A model generated the notes under the pieces. It made no database searches. It had not been told where the DNA came from and saw nothing but the letters and a program-made list of their open reading frames with translations. Position numbers and translations under genes: made by a program. From Nostoc sp. TCL240-02 (GTDB taxonomy: Bacteria; Cyanobacteriota; Cyanobacteriia; Cyanobacteriales; Nostocaceae): a stretch of DNA of 64,000 bases. The stretch spans positions 5,079,001 to 5,143,000 of the forward strand of contig NZ_CP040094.1 in assembly GCF_013343235.1 (NCBI RefSeq), written 5' to 3'. Below, in pieces: positions 36,000-45,230 of this stretch (positions are counted from its first letter, which is position 1; each line of letters begins with the position of its first letter).

Positions 36000-37274
36000 T
36001 CATTTCCATTCGCCTTGTAGAGTGAAAGCAGCCCAGTAATAGGGTGCGGCATATTTTTGAGTGCGCCATATTTCTATTTGTGCTGTCCGCAATGCTGCTG
36101 CTGGCTTTAATCCTTTTTGCAGCATATTTTTGTAAAATACTTTCATGAGTTCGGATGTTGCCTGGTCATCCACACTCCACAGGCTGACTACGACTCGCGG
36201 ACTGCCTGCATACATAAACCCTCTGGTTAATCCTACTAATCCTTCTCCTTTAACTTCTTCTCCCAGTCCGGTTTTACAGGCGCTGAGTACTACTAGTTCT
36301 GCTTGCAGGTTGAGGTTGAAGATATCGTGCAACCGCAAAAAGCCATTTTGTGGCATTCCCTTGTCGTCAAATAGCGATAAGACGACTCCTGATAATTCTG
36401 GATGCTTGCTGTTGAGAATGCCATGAGTAGCGAAATGGATGATGCGATATTGACTCAAATTTTCGCTGCTGGCAGTGGTACGACTTGCGGTAAAATCAAA
36501 AGCTTGCTTGCGATCGCTAATTGGTACAAGAGAAAGAATTTGCTCGGCTTCTTGGCGTGTAAAGCGCAGACGCTCAAAGTTAATGTCTGATTCTTTGGCG
36601 GATCTTGTTAAAGCAAGGTTTTCTACATTGCTTTCTGGCACAGATGAGCCGGATAATTGTATTTTACCTCGGAGACGTTCATCATCACGATTAAAAATCG
36701 GATCTGCCAACACAATTAACGTCTTAGGAGCAGATTTACGTTCTTTGTGTTCGCTTCTGAGGATAGCTAATGTAGACGCTGAGGGTAGAGTAATGATTTC
36801 GTGGTTGAGTAGTAATGGTTCATAATTGATACTGCTACCCGTTGTGAGGGTAGAAAATGGCACATACTGCAAAGCGCCATCACTAACAATCATCAAGCGT
36901 TTCTTTTGTAGTTGCTGGGCGACTGGTGCAAGTATTTGTTGAGATAAAACATTTATAGATGGGCTACACTTCAGATATGGGGTAGTGATTTCTTGACGGA
37001 ATTTCTGGACTGTAGCTTCAATATCTGCACGCTTGGGTAGTTCGTAACTAATGATACTCTTATTAGTAACTGCCCAAAGATAACTGCGCTTTTCTCCCAA
37101 AGAATATTCTAAAAGCAGAGTTTTATCATCAAGTATTTGTTGCTGAATTTGCACCAGTGACAGAGGCTGAGGTTGAGTCAGTGCCGCATAACGCGGACTG
37201 GTAGCACGGATTTTTACCTGGACTTGTTTATACTGTTCTAGAAGTACCTCAGTTTCTTGTTCTAAAGCTTGCAC
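36000..37274 (-). CDS. CHAT-domain protease half of a split TPR-CHAT gene
   Basis: 424 codons counted from GTG 37274, but the frame is continuous with the TPR half upstream and separated from it only by a TAA at 37338-37340. The C-terminal CHAT (caspase-like) domain has His284 in FATHGILNSKHPELSG and Cys333 in LSACKTGLGEEVKGEG, the catalytic dyad, plus GFMYAGSPRVVVSLWSVDD. The preceding part (LLLEYSLGEKRSYLWAV) is the usual linker and start of CHAT. Without read-through this half probably lacks a proper translation start. Confidence 0.85.
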   Translation of the reverse strand: MQALEQETEVLLEQYKQVQVKIRATSPRYAALTQPQPLSLVQIQQQILDDKTLLLEYSLGEKRSYLWAVTNKSIISYELPKRADIEATVQKFRQEITTPYLKCSPSINVLSQQILAPVAQQLQKKRLMIVSDGALQYVPFSTLTTGSSINYEPLLLNHEIITLPSASTLAILRSEHKERKSAPKTLIVLADPIFNRDDERLRGKIQLSGSSVPESNVENLALTRSAKESDINFERLRFTRQEAEQILSLVPISDRKQAFDFTASRTTASSENLSQYRIIHFATHGILNSKHPELSGVVLSLFDDKGMPQNGFLRLHDIFNLNLQAELVVLSACKTGLGEEVKGEGLVGLTRGFMYAGSPRVVVSLWSVDDQATSELMKVFYKNMLQKGLKPAAALRTAQIEIWRTQKYAAPYYWAAFTLQGEWK

Positions 37275-37337
37275 CTGCGATTCAGTATAGTTACCACCTA
37301 AGATTTGTATCCGATGTTTTTCTAAAACATCGAGTTC

Positions 37338-38741
37338 TTACTGCAAGTTACGTTCTTGAGAGAGTAACTTTGGTTCCACACCTTGGCGAATATTAGCGTT
37401 AGCTTCTGCAAGCAGTTCCAAAAGACTGCGGGCGCGGGCGCGTTCGCTGGTTTGCAGTGCCAAAGCATCATATCCTGCTGATGGTCTTTGTTTATGTAAC
37501 TGCATCAGCAAATCGATGTAAAATTCATAATAATTCTGCACTGTGGCAAAATAAGAAGTGCGGAGTTCCTGAGAGTCAATTTTGGTGCGAAGGTTTTCCA
37601 CAATTTTGATGACTGTCTCTATCTGAGTCAGGGCGGCTTGAAGATTACTTGAGTCGTATTGAACAGAAGCTATGTTGTAGAGTGTCCGAGCTTCCCTTGC
37701 CTTGTTTCCCATCTGTTGGTATAGAGGTAGAGATTGGTTGTAATAATTTAGTGCCTTTTGGTGTTCTCCTAAATTTGAGTAAGCTTTGCCAATATTGTTT
37801 AGAGCAGTTGCTATCCCTCCTTTATCTCCTGCTTTTCGGTATAAAACCAGGGCTTGGCTAAAATATGAGAGTGCTTTTTGCTGTTGTGCTAACTCTAAAT
37901 AAACTGTACCAATATTGCTCAGAGCGGTTGGTATTCCTTCTTTCTCTGCATCTTTTGCCTGTTGGTATAAAACTAATGCTTGGCTAAAGTATGAGAGTGC
38001 CTTTTGATTCTCTGCTAAATCTAAGTAGACTTTGCCTATGTTGTTCAGGGTAGTGGCTATCCCTGCGTTGTTTCCCAACTGTCGCTTGATAAACAGAGAT
38101 TGGTTGTAGTAATCGAGTGCCTTTTGCTTTTCTCCCAGAAAATGGTAGACGGAGCCTATATTATTGAGACTAATAGCTTCGCCATTTTTATCTCCTACTT
38201 GTCGCCTTAAAGATAGGGATTGGTTGTAGTAATCCAGCGCCTTTTGCTTTTCTGCTAACTCTGAGTAGATTTTGCCAATATTATTCAGGGTAGTACCTTC
38301 GCTTTGTTTGTCCCCTGCTTGTTGAGATAGAGGTAGAGATTGCTTGTAATAATCCAGTGCCTTGTGCTTTTCTCCTAAATTTGAGTAGACTTTACCAATA
38401 TAAACAAGGGTGCCAGCTTCTAACGAGTATATGTTTTGCTTACCGGGGTGATCGCTCATTTGACGATATAGTGAAAGTGCTTGCTCAAATTTTGCGATCG
38501 CTTTTAACAAAGATTCTGCTGTTCCTTGCTCATATAGTTGCTTCCCCTGCTGATATGCAAGTTCCGCAGCAGCCAGAATTGCATCTAGCGAATTTGTCTG
38601 CGTTATCTGTGCAACATTTACCGGATGCTGCCTAGCAATTGCCATATTTGATTTTGAAAATAACAAAATGCTGGTAAAAATAACAAAGGGCAGAAATTGC
38701 CATTGTCTTGAGTCACATATCTTAAATTGAGTCATATACAT
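37338..38741 (-). CDS. TPR half of a split TPR-CHAT protein
   Basis: 467 residues. A signal peptide or anchor (about residues 14-36) is followed by some eight tetratricopeptide repeats of the kind [20 protein letters not shown] / [11 protein letters not shown]. The frame ends LLSQERNLQ followed by TAA at 37338. In intact relatives a Gln-rich helix continues here; changing this TAA to CAA gives an unbroken frame of about 913 codons into the CHAT domain. It is either a recent nonsense mutation, read-through, or a sequencing error. Confidence 0.85.
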   Translation of the reverse strand: MYMTQFKICDSRQWQFLPFVIFTSILLFSKSNMAIARQHPVNVAQITQTNSLDAILAAAELAYQQGKQLYEQGTAESLLKAIAKFEQALSLYRQMSDHPGKQNIYSLEAGTLVYIGKVYSNLGEKHKALDYYKQSLPLSQQAGDKQSEGTTLNNIGKIYSELAEKQKALDYYNQSLSLRRQVGDKNGEAISLNNIGSVYHFLGEKQKALDYYNQSLFIKRQLGNNAGIATTLNNIGKVYLDLAENQKALSYFSQALVLYQQAKDAEKEGIPTALSNIGTVYLELAQQQKALSYFSQALVLYRKAGDKGGIATALNNIGKAYSNLGEHQKALNYYNQSLPLYQQMGNKAREARTLYNIASVQYDSSNLQAALTQIETVIKIVENLRTKIDSQELRTSYFATVQNYYEFYIDLLMQLHKQRPSAGYDALALQTSERARARSLLELLAEANANIRQGVEPKLLSQERNLQ

Positions 38742-39068
38742 CTGCGGTTTTTATAGCTTATTAGATTTAGAATTCCCAAAATCAAGCAAAAAACCGTAGA
38801 TTAACTAATTGTATGTAATAAGCTTATGCACAGCGTTCTGGCAGCGATTCTCCAAAGAAAAAGCTACCTCAACGCACAATTTAATATCCTATATACAGCA
38901 GATTTTCTATAAGTTAAGCCAAGAATCAGGAGACACAATAAAAGATATTCTAATATCATGTCCGGTTAATTAGTTATGATTCTCACATCTATGCAAAAAC
39001 CGGAAAACCCCCTTCCCCCTTCTCTGCCTTCTTCACGATAAGTCTTGAAGCGGACATGATATAACTCC
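38742..39068. other. Gap between TPR-CHAT and acylphosphatase genes
   Basis: About 330 bases. A C/T-rich stretch near 39005-39030 resembles the dispersed short repeats. No gene is seen; the promoter of the leftward TPR gene should lie at the left side. Confidence 0.35.
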
Positions 39069-39371
39069 CTACTCAACCCGCTTAACTTCAAATCCCCGCA
39101 ACCCTTCCGGTACTTCATATTCAACCACAACATCTTTAACGACAGCAGCAGGTGGCCCAGAGTGACACCAGCGAACCATGTCATCTACAACCTGTCGCGC
39201 CCCTTCAAAAACTGCCTCTACTCGATTATCAGGAAGATTCCGCACCCAACCGGTTAATCCCAACTGTCTAGCTGTATCCACAGTGGAATAGCGATAGCCC
39301 ACTCCTTGGACTCGGCCAGAAATGAATACATGGGCGCGAATGATCTTTGGCGGTGCTGTAGAATTCTGCAT
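39069..39371 (-). CDS. acyP: Acylphosphatase
   Basis: 100 residues. It hydrolyses carboxyl-phosphate bonds of acyl phosphates. The phosphate loop with catalytic Arg (SGRVQGVGYR) and the catalytic Asn region (LGLTGWVRNLPDNRVEAVFEG) are complete, and the C-terminus (GLRGFEVKRVE) ends in the usual beta strand. Length fits the family. Monocistronic. Confidence 0.92.
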   Translation of the reverse strand: MQNSTAPPKIIRAHVFISGRVQGVGYRYSTVDTARQLGLTGWVRNLPDNRVEAVFEGARQVVDDMVRWCHSGPPAAVVKDVVVEYEVPEGLRGFEVKRVE

Positions 39372-39720
39372 AAACTGGTCTAATCTTTACGATTCCCAGT
39401 CTACCTAGTTTGTGTATACACAATCTGTTTTTGACTCCAATTGACGAACTTAATCTGGGTCATCGTCATGCCTGAAGGTGCGATCGCAATTATCCCTATC
39501 TTTGGGAGTGTAGTAAAGTAATGATAAAGTGTTTTTCACTAAGTAAGTTGGCACAATAAAATCAAACTATGTAAAGAAAAAGGAACTAGCTAAAACCCTT
39601 ATACCTATACCTATTGCCTTATCTCAACGACAATTATGTACGCTCACTTACTTACTCTATTAATAGTTATAAATTAAATTAATTAGTAGTCCTTTTTCAA
39701 CCTGGAATTTTTAATTGCTT
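39372..39720. other. Divergent promoter region
   Basis: About 350 AT-rich bases between the leftward acyP and the rightward DUF1823 gene, with one HIP1-like motif near 39481. No gene seen. Confidence 0.35.
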
Positions 39721-40098
39721 ATGTCTAATCTGCCACCACTCAATACAGCAACAATTTGGGCAATTCTTGACGATAAAATTGATGATGCCACAGTCAACCA
39801 GTTGCTATGGCATTATTTAGGCTATCGCTATGATTCCTCAACTGCACAATGGGACATTAGCCAAGTTGAACCAGAATGGCAAGAGGATTACCCACAACCA
39901 CCAAATTTCATAGAATCTCGCCCTGCAACAGTGAAGTTAACTCGTTCCATTCCTGCTGAAAATAAACAAATGTTAAAAGAAAAGCTGGGTTTCAAAGGCT
40001 ACAAAATTGGTGAATTTGGGCCACGGCAAACTCGCAGAGCAACGGTAGCTAATTGGTTTTTAAGTTATCTACAACAAACTAACAGCAAAATTGAATAA
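39721..40098 (+). CDS. DUF1823 family protein
   Basis: 125 residues from ATG 39721. The sequence NTATIWAILDDKIDDATVN, LLWHYLGYRYD, RPATVKLTRSIPAENKQMLK and GFKGYKIGEFGPRQTRRATV fits my recollection of the DUF1823 family, found in cyanobacteria and chloroplast-bearing organisms. It is soluble and its function is unknown. It is upstream of the GH13 gene but separated by 320 bases. Confidence 0.75.
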   Translation: MSNLPPLNTATIWAILDDKIDDATVNQLLWHYLGYRYDSSTAQWDISQVEPEWQEDYPQPPNFIESRPATVKLTRSIPAENKQMLKEKLGFKGYKIGEFGPRQTRRATVANWFLSYLQQTNSKIE

Positions 40099-40418
40099 TC
40101 TGACACAGCAGATATTTAGACGAAAACATATTATTTTTACTGAATATCTGCTATTTAAAAAAATAAAAAGTCATTAACTTATTTATATAAATTTTGTAAG
40201 TTGATTAATAGCATTTTAGCCTTAGTAGTTTTATCGTTAAAAATTAAATGCGATAAACAGTCAAAAAACGCCAAAAAATAGTAATTTTTACAAAATACTT
40301 ATAAATTCATACTCAAGAGAGAAGCGCTGGTTAAATAATTATTTCTCTAGACCGATTTGTAAATTCAATTAAGCATCAGAGAATACATCTACCAACCCTT
40401 GATATTACAAAAACTTCT
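40099..40418. other. AT-rich gap
   Basis: Very AT-rich 320 bases between the DUF1823 and GH13 genes. No gene or clear hairpin seen; likely carries the GH13 promoter. Confidence 0.35.
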
Positions 40419-42077
40419 ATGGCAAAGCCAATTGAATTTAATTTATTTGCACCATATAATAAAGGAGCCGCCTTAATTGGTTCTTTTTCTGATTGGCAAG
40501 AAATACCAATGGGAAAAAGTGATGATGGCTATTTTCTTACAAGTGTTGAACTAGAAGACGGTGTTCATAAATATAAATTTCGCATCCAGTCAAATTCATG
40601 GTTTTTTGAACCAGAACAATGGGTTGATGTTACAGACCCTTATGCAACTGATATAGATGAACTGAGTGGAAAAGATGATAGTGTTATCCATGTAAAAGAT
40701 GGCGAAAGGATTACTGATACTTATGTCTGGCAACACGATGATAAACCTTTACCTGCTGACCACGAATTAGTAATTTATGAATTACACGTTGGTGACTTTT
40801 CTGGTGGCGAGGATGATCCTTATGCACGAGGTAAATACAAACACGTAATTGAAAAGTTAGATTATTTGGGTGAACTAGGAATCAATGCTATTGAGTTGAT
40901 GCCACTTAAAGAATATCCTGGTGATTATAGTTGGGGTTATAATCCTCGCCACTTCTTTGCAACAGAATCAAGCTATGGTTCTACTGCTGAGTTAAAAAAA
41001 TTGGTTGATGAGTGTCATGCCAGAGGAATTCGTGTAATTCTTGACGGTATTTATAACCACTCAGAAGCATCTGCTCCTTTAACACAAATTGACCACGATT
41101 ATTGGTATCATCACGAACCTCGTGACCCTGATAATAACTGGGGGCCTGAGTTCAATTATGAACATTATGACGAAAAATTAGATATTAAGCCAGCCTGGAA
41201 ATTTATTGGTGAAGCAATCCGTTTTTGGATATCAGAATATCATCTTGATGGTATTCGCTATGATGCAGCACGGCAAATTGCTAATTACGACTTCATGCAC
41301 TGGATTGTTCAGGAAGCCAAAAAAACTGCTGGTGCAAAGCCTTTTTACAACGTTGCAGAACACATTCCTGAAACTACCAGCATTACCAATGTAGATGGGC
41401 CAATGGATGGTTGCTGGCATGATAGTTTCTATCACTGCATTCTAGAACATATCTGCGGTGATACATTTGATTTAGAGCGTCTCAAAGATGTCATTGATTG
41501 CAAACGCCAAGGCTTCTTGGGTGCTACGAATGTAGTAAATTACCTCACCAACCATGACCATAACCACATTATGGTTGAATTGGGAAACCGTGAGATTTTT
41601 GACGAAGAAGCCTTTAGGCGGGCTAAATTAGGAGTAGCCATCTTAATGACTGCTGTTGGCATACCTTTAATTTGGATGGGAGAGGAATTTGGTGAGTACA
41701 AACCCAAACAACCTGAATCATCAAAAATTGATTGGACACTGTTAGGTAACGATCTCAATCGTAGTTTATTTGAATCATACAAAGGCTTAACCAACCTGCG
41801 TAAAAGTAATCACGCTCTCTACACAGAAAATATTGACTTTATCCACGAAAATCCAGAGGCAAAAGTATTAGCTTATACTCGTTGGAATGATGAAGGTTCT
41901 CGTGTAGTCGTAATCGCAAATTTCTCAGAAAACTTCCTAGCTGGCTATCATGTTCCTAACTTTCCTAGTGCTGGTACATGGCATGAGTGGACAGGCAATT
42001 ATGATGTCGAATCTGGTGATGATGGCATCATAACTGACTTGGGCCCATACGAAGCTAAAGTGTTCGTATGGCAGTAA
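40419..42077 (+). CDS. GH13 alpha-amylase family glycosidase with N-terminal CBM48-like domain
   Basis: 552 residues. The N-terminal 100 residues (NLFAPYNKGAALIGSFSDWQ, VHKYKFRI) form a CBM48/isoamylase-N-like beta-sandwich. The barrel shows GH13 region I (LDGIYNHSEAS), region II with the nucleophile Asp (DGIRYDAARQ), region III with Glu (NVAEHIPE) and region IV (NYLTNHDHNH). A C-terminal beta domain follows. It acts on alpha-glucans such as glycogen. The exact activity (amylase, trehalohydrolase-like or debranching) cannot be fixed. No signal peptide, so cytoplasmic. A hairpin follows the stop. Confidence 0.88.
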   Translation: MAKPIEFNLFAPYNKGAALIGSFSDWQEIPMGKSDDGYFLTSVELEDGVHKYKFRIQSNSWFFEPEQWVDVTDPYATDIDELSGKDDSVIHVKDGERITDTYVWQHDDKPLPADHELVIYELHVGDFSGGEDDPYARGKYKHVIEKLDYLGELGINAIELMPLKEYPGDYSWGYNPRHFFATESSYGSTAELKKLVDECHARGIRVILDGIYNHSEASAPLTQIDHDYWYHHEPRDPDNNWGPEFNYEHYDEKLDIKPAWKFIGEAIRFWISEYHLDGIRYDAARQIANYDFMHWIVQEAKKTAGAKPFYNVAEHIPETTSITNVDGPMDGCWHDSFYHCILEHICGDTFDLERLKDVIDCKRQGFLGATNVVNYLTNHDHNHIMVELGNREIFDEEAFRRAKLGVAILMTAVGIPLIWMGEEFGEYKPKQPESSKIDWTLLGNDLNRSLFESYKGLTNLRKSNHALYTENIDFIHENPEAKVLAYTRWNDEGSRVVVIANFSENFLAGYHVPNFPSAGTWHEWTGNYDVESGDDGIITDLGPYEAKVFVWQ

Positions 42078-42117
42078 TTATATACACTAACACTGAGTCA
42101 GTAATCCAATAGCAAAA

Positions 42118-42145
42118 AGAAAGGGGGAAAATATTCTCCCTTTTC
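42118..42145 (+). terminator. Terminator of the GH13 gene
   Basis: AAAGGGGGA and TCTCCCTTTT pair (one wobble) around AAATAT and end in TTTTCT. Confidence 0.65.
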
Positions 42146-42277
42146 TAAGTTATTACTTTACTCGAATACAGTGTAATTAGAAATTTGTCAAGCAAGAAAT
42201 AAGCTATTTTAAAATTTCATGGGTTTGTGTTACACTTTTGAGTTGAAGTGCGTATATAAAATTGCCAAAGCATCCCC

Positions 42278-43333
42278 ATGCACAACAAATTATTTAATAC
42301 TAATATCGACAACGCTAACATTGAGAACGATCGCATTTTATTAACTCCCAATGAAATAAAATCAAAATTACCTTTAACACAATTAGCCGAGCAAAGAGTT
42401 TTAGCATACAGACAGGAAATAGAAGATATTCTGGATTTTCAGGATCGAAGAAAGTTTATAGTAGTTGGCCCATGCTCAATCCACGACCCAAAAGCAGCGC
42501 TTGAATATTCTGAAAGGTTGAAAGCGTTGTCTGAGCAAGTTAAGGATAAACTGCTACTAATAATGCGTGTATACTTTGAAAAGCCGAGAACAACCGTCGG
42601 TTGGAAAGGATTAATTAACGATCCAGATATGGATGATTCTTTCCATGTAGAGAATGGTTTATTAATTGCACGCGATCTGTTATTGAAAATTACAGAATTG
42701 GGATTACCTGCGGGTACAGAAGCACTAGATCCAATCATACCTCAATATATTAGTGAACTGATTACATGGTCTGCTATTGGCGCACGCACGACCGAATCAC
42801 AAACTCACCGTGAAATGGCAAGTGGACTTTCGATGCCTGTGGGTTTTAAAAACGGTACTGATGGCAATATTCAAGTAGCTTTGAATGCCCTACAATCAGC
42901 CAGAAACCCGCATAATTTTCTGGGAATTAATCAAAACGGACAAGTCAGCGTCTTTCAAACTAAAGGGAATGGCTATGGTCACGTAATTTTAAGAGGTGGT
43001 AGTCAACCCAACTTTGATGCAGCAAATGTAAAATCGGTAGAAGATAAATTAAAACAGGCGAATTTACCACCAAGAATTGTTATCGATTGTAGCCACGGAA
43101 ATACTAATAAAGATTACAAATTACAAGGTGCTGTTTTAGAAAATATTATTCAGCAAATAGTAGATGGCAATACATCAATAGTTGGCATGATGCTTGAATC
43201 ACATTTGTATGAAGGTAGTCAACCAATTACTGGTAAAGAAGAATTAAAATATGGAGTTTCTGTAACTGATAAATGTATTAGTTGGGAAGAAACCGAAAAA
43301 ATCATTTTGGCTGCTTACGAAAAACTTAAGTAA
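42278..43333 (+). CDS. aroG: DAHP synthase, class I-alpha (AroG/AroF/AroH type)
   Basis: 351 residues. It catalyses the same first shikimate-pathway step as the enzyme at 25.4 kb but belongs to the longer, E. coli-like group. Marks are LTPNEIKSKLPLT, FIVVGPCSIHDPKAALEY, VYFEKPRTTVGWKGLINDP, GARTTESQTHREMASGLSM, GFKNGTDG, IVIDCSHGN and GMMLESHL. The N-terminal extension that binds feedback inhibitors is present. No leader peptide is seen upstream. A long palindrome follows the stop. Confidence 0.93.
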   Translation: MHNKLFNTNIDNANIENDRILLTPNEIKSKLPLTQLAEQRVLAYRQEIEDILDFQDRRKFIVVGPCSIHDPKAALEYSERLKALSEQVKDKLLLIMRVYFEKPRTTVGWKGLINDPDMDDSFHVENGLLIARDLLLKITELGLPAGTEALDPIIPQYISELITWSAIGARTTESQTHREMASGLSMPVGFKNGTDGNIQVALNALQSARNPHNFLGINQNGQVSVFQTKGNGYGHVILRGGSQPNFDAANVKSVEDKLKQANLPPRIVIDCSHGNTNKDYKLQGAVLENIIQQIVDGNTSIVGMMLESHLYEGSQPITGKEELKYGVSVTDKCISWEETEKIILAAYEKLK

Positions 43334-43395
43334 ATACCATAATTGTGATTTTCAGAGGCTTTGAGTCTTAATCACCAACGCTTGTAGTGGTTGTC

Positions 43396-43431
43396 ACTAA
43401 ATAGCGTGTAAAATTTTACACGCTATTTAGT
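43396..43431. terminator. Perfect 36-bp palindrome after aroG
   Basis: ACTAAATAGCGTGTAAAA is followed at once by its exact reverse complement, giving 18-bp arms without a loop, then TATTTATT. It probably works as a terminator of aroG, and could also be a small mobile repeat. Confidence 0.65.
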
Positions 43432-43580
43432 ATTTATTCAGAAACGACTATGAACATAATAACTTTTTTGCCTTCCTCGTTTTTCCTATAGATGCTGTTT
43501 CATGTCTATTGGTATTGTGATATGAGTCTACTATTATTTGCTCTAAGAATAAATCTCGGTTTTCCAGCCAGGTATAACCC

Positions 43581-43715
43581 AATACGGTTCAGTAAAGAAA
43601 AATAGTAGGTTGCGTTGAGGAATAGCGAAACCCAACAAATAGTTCATAATGTTGGGTTTTGTACCTCAACCCAAGCTACACCACTTTTGGTTTTTACCCT
43701 TAACTAAACCGTATT
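43581..43715. repeat. MITE-like element
   Basis: Terminal inverted repeats AATACGGTT (43581-43589) and AACCGTATT (43707-43715) enclose a second inverted pair (GTAGGTTGCGTTGAGG against CCTCAACCCAAGCTAC). The 135-bp size and the GTTGGGTTTCGTACCTCAACC-like core fit dispersed Nostoc repeats. Confidence 0.6.
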
Positions 43716-43968
43716 TAGGTATAATCTGGCTTATCTAATCTTTTAGAACTCAAAAATATTGTTAACTGCTTCACCTACTATTATCTGAAAACTACTTGTA
43801 GATAAAATCATCTTTCAGACTATTGATAGACTCTCATCTCAGTATAAAGATAGAAACAATACTTTTAGCCAATCAGGTAATATCAATTTTAATCCTAATA
43901 ATTGCTGTGTTTCTTAAAATTTTATTTAAGTGATGTTACACAACAAATCTAGGTAGCGGTAAATATTA

Positions 43969-43992
43969 CCCCGTTTCTCCTGCGGGGTTTTT
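43969..43992 (+). terminator. Terminator-like hairpin at the edge of the integrated element
   Basis: CCCCG and CGGGG form a short GC stem followed by TTTTTCTG, upstream of the integrase gene. Weak but with a good T-tract. Confidence 0.5.
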
Positions 43993-44070
43993 CTGTGGGG
44001 GTAAATGTGCCAAATACTCCAGTTACGAGATTTTCCCGCGATTTACCACATTATGAATACCTCAAAATAT

Positions 44071-44115
44071 CCTAAAATACCCTAAACCACAGCCAATAAT
44101 TAGGGCATATTTAGG
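44071..44115. promoter_or_regulatory. Inverted repeat upstream of the integrase
   Basis: CCTAAAATACCCTAA (44071-44085) faces TTAGGGCATATTTAGG (44100-44115), a near-perfect inverted repeat ending three bases before the integrase start. It may be an operator or an arm-type recombinase site of the element. Confidence 0.45.
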
Positions 44116-44118
44116 GCA

Positions 44119-45225
44119 ATGCGTTACTCTTTAGAGGAGATAAATAAGCGGCTTAAAGTAAGCAGAATGGGGGTATCTCTCCGACAAAGGGGAGATACCC
44201 TAAGTCTTAGGGCAACACTACCGCCACGACCAGGTAGTGAGAAAACCCAGCCTTATCAACAAGATTTAGCATTGAAAATGTACGCTAATCCTGCTGGCAT
44301 GAAAGCAGCAGAGGATAAGGCCATAGAATTAGCGGCTGATATTATTAAATGGAAATCTGGACAAAATTTTCCCTGGAATAATTGGATTGAAGGAAAGCCC
44401 AAGCTAGGATTTACTTGTCAGTCTTGGATAGATAATTTTAAAGCAGAATTTTTAGAGCGGCAGGAAAAATTTTCACCGAGAACATGGAAGCGGCACTATC
44501 AACCAATGTTTAATCGGCTTCCGTCAACAGCTGAATTAACAGGTGATTTGCTATTGCGGACGGTGCTATCTTTGCCGAACGACACCTGGACTAGATTGCG
44601 TGCTGCTTCTATCTACCAGCAGCTAGCATTTCACGCTGGGCTAGAGATAGATTTACGCCCATACAAGGGCAAATACGATCACACCGACACTATTAAAAAC
44701 TTGCCATCTGATGAATTGATAGCAAGTGTGCGAGATAAAATTACATCCCCTCGATGGCAGTGGGTTTATGGGATGTTATCGTCCTATGGTTTGAGGCCCC
44801 ATGAAGTATTTTTTGCCACAGTTGAACCCAAAGCACCTTACAAATGTCATGTAGCAGAAGGCAAAACAGGGGCTAGAACCGTGCAGCCCTTCTATCCTCA
44901 GTGGGTAGAGCGGTGGAAGCTGTGGGAGGCTAAAAAGCCTAAAACCAAACAAACAGAATATGGAGATTTAGGCAAAGCAGTTTATCTGGCAATGCGACGA
45001 CATTTCTTAGAGATAAACGAGGCAGATTTCACTCCCTACGACTTACGCCACTGCTACGCAATTCGAATTAGCGTAGTTTTTGAATTGCCAGTAACGACAT
45101 CGGCGAAGCTGATGGGGCACTCGGTGACGGAACACCTTAAAACTTACCAGCGCCATATTGATGAGAAAACTAATTCAAGGGCCGTGGAAAGAGCGATCGC
45201 CCGGTTTGATGGTGTCGCACCATAG
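44119..45225 (+). CDS. Tyrosine recombinase / integrase
   Basis: 368 residues, ATG 44119. The C-terminal catalytic domain (about residues 190-360) shows the first Arg in SSYGLRPHEV, a Lys in GKTGART, DLRHCYAIR in place of the usual HxLRH box, and LMGHSVTEHLKTYQRH carrying the His and the nucleophilic Tyr. The N-terminal part contains an Arm/SAM-like DNA-binding region. It likely catalyses integration and excision of the element to its right. No tRNA gene target is seen next to it. Confidence 0.88.
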   Translation: MRYSLEEINKRLKVSRMGVSLRQRGDTLSLRATLPPRPGSEKTQPYQQDLALKMYANPAGMKAAEDKAIELAADIIKWKSGQNFPWNNWIEGKPKLGFTCQSWIDNFKAEFLERQEKFSPRTWKRHYQPMFNRLPSTAELTGDLLLRTVLSLPNDTWTRLRAASIYQQLAFHAGLEIDLRPYKGKYDHTDTIKNLPSDELIASVRDKITSPRWQWVYGMLSSYGLRPHEVFFATVEPKAPYKCHVAEGKTGARTVQPFYPQWVERWKLWEAKKPKTKQTEYGDLGKAVYLAMRRHFLEINEADFTPYDLRHCYAIRISVVFELPVTTSAKLMGHSVTEHLKTYQRHIDEKTNSRAVERAIARFDGVAP

Positions 45226-45230
45226 CCCAT

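Noticed and set aside
43334..44118. tRNA gene as integrase target next to the element
   Set aside because: I looked for a cloverleaf with an acceptor stem in the gap and did not find one; only terminator-like hairpins and repeats are present.
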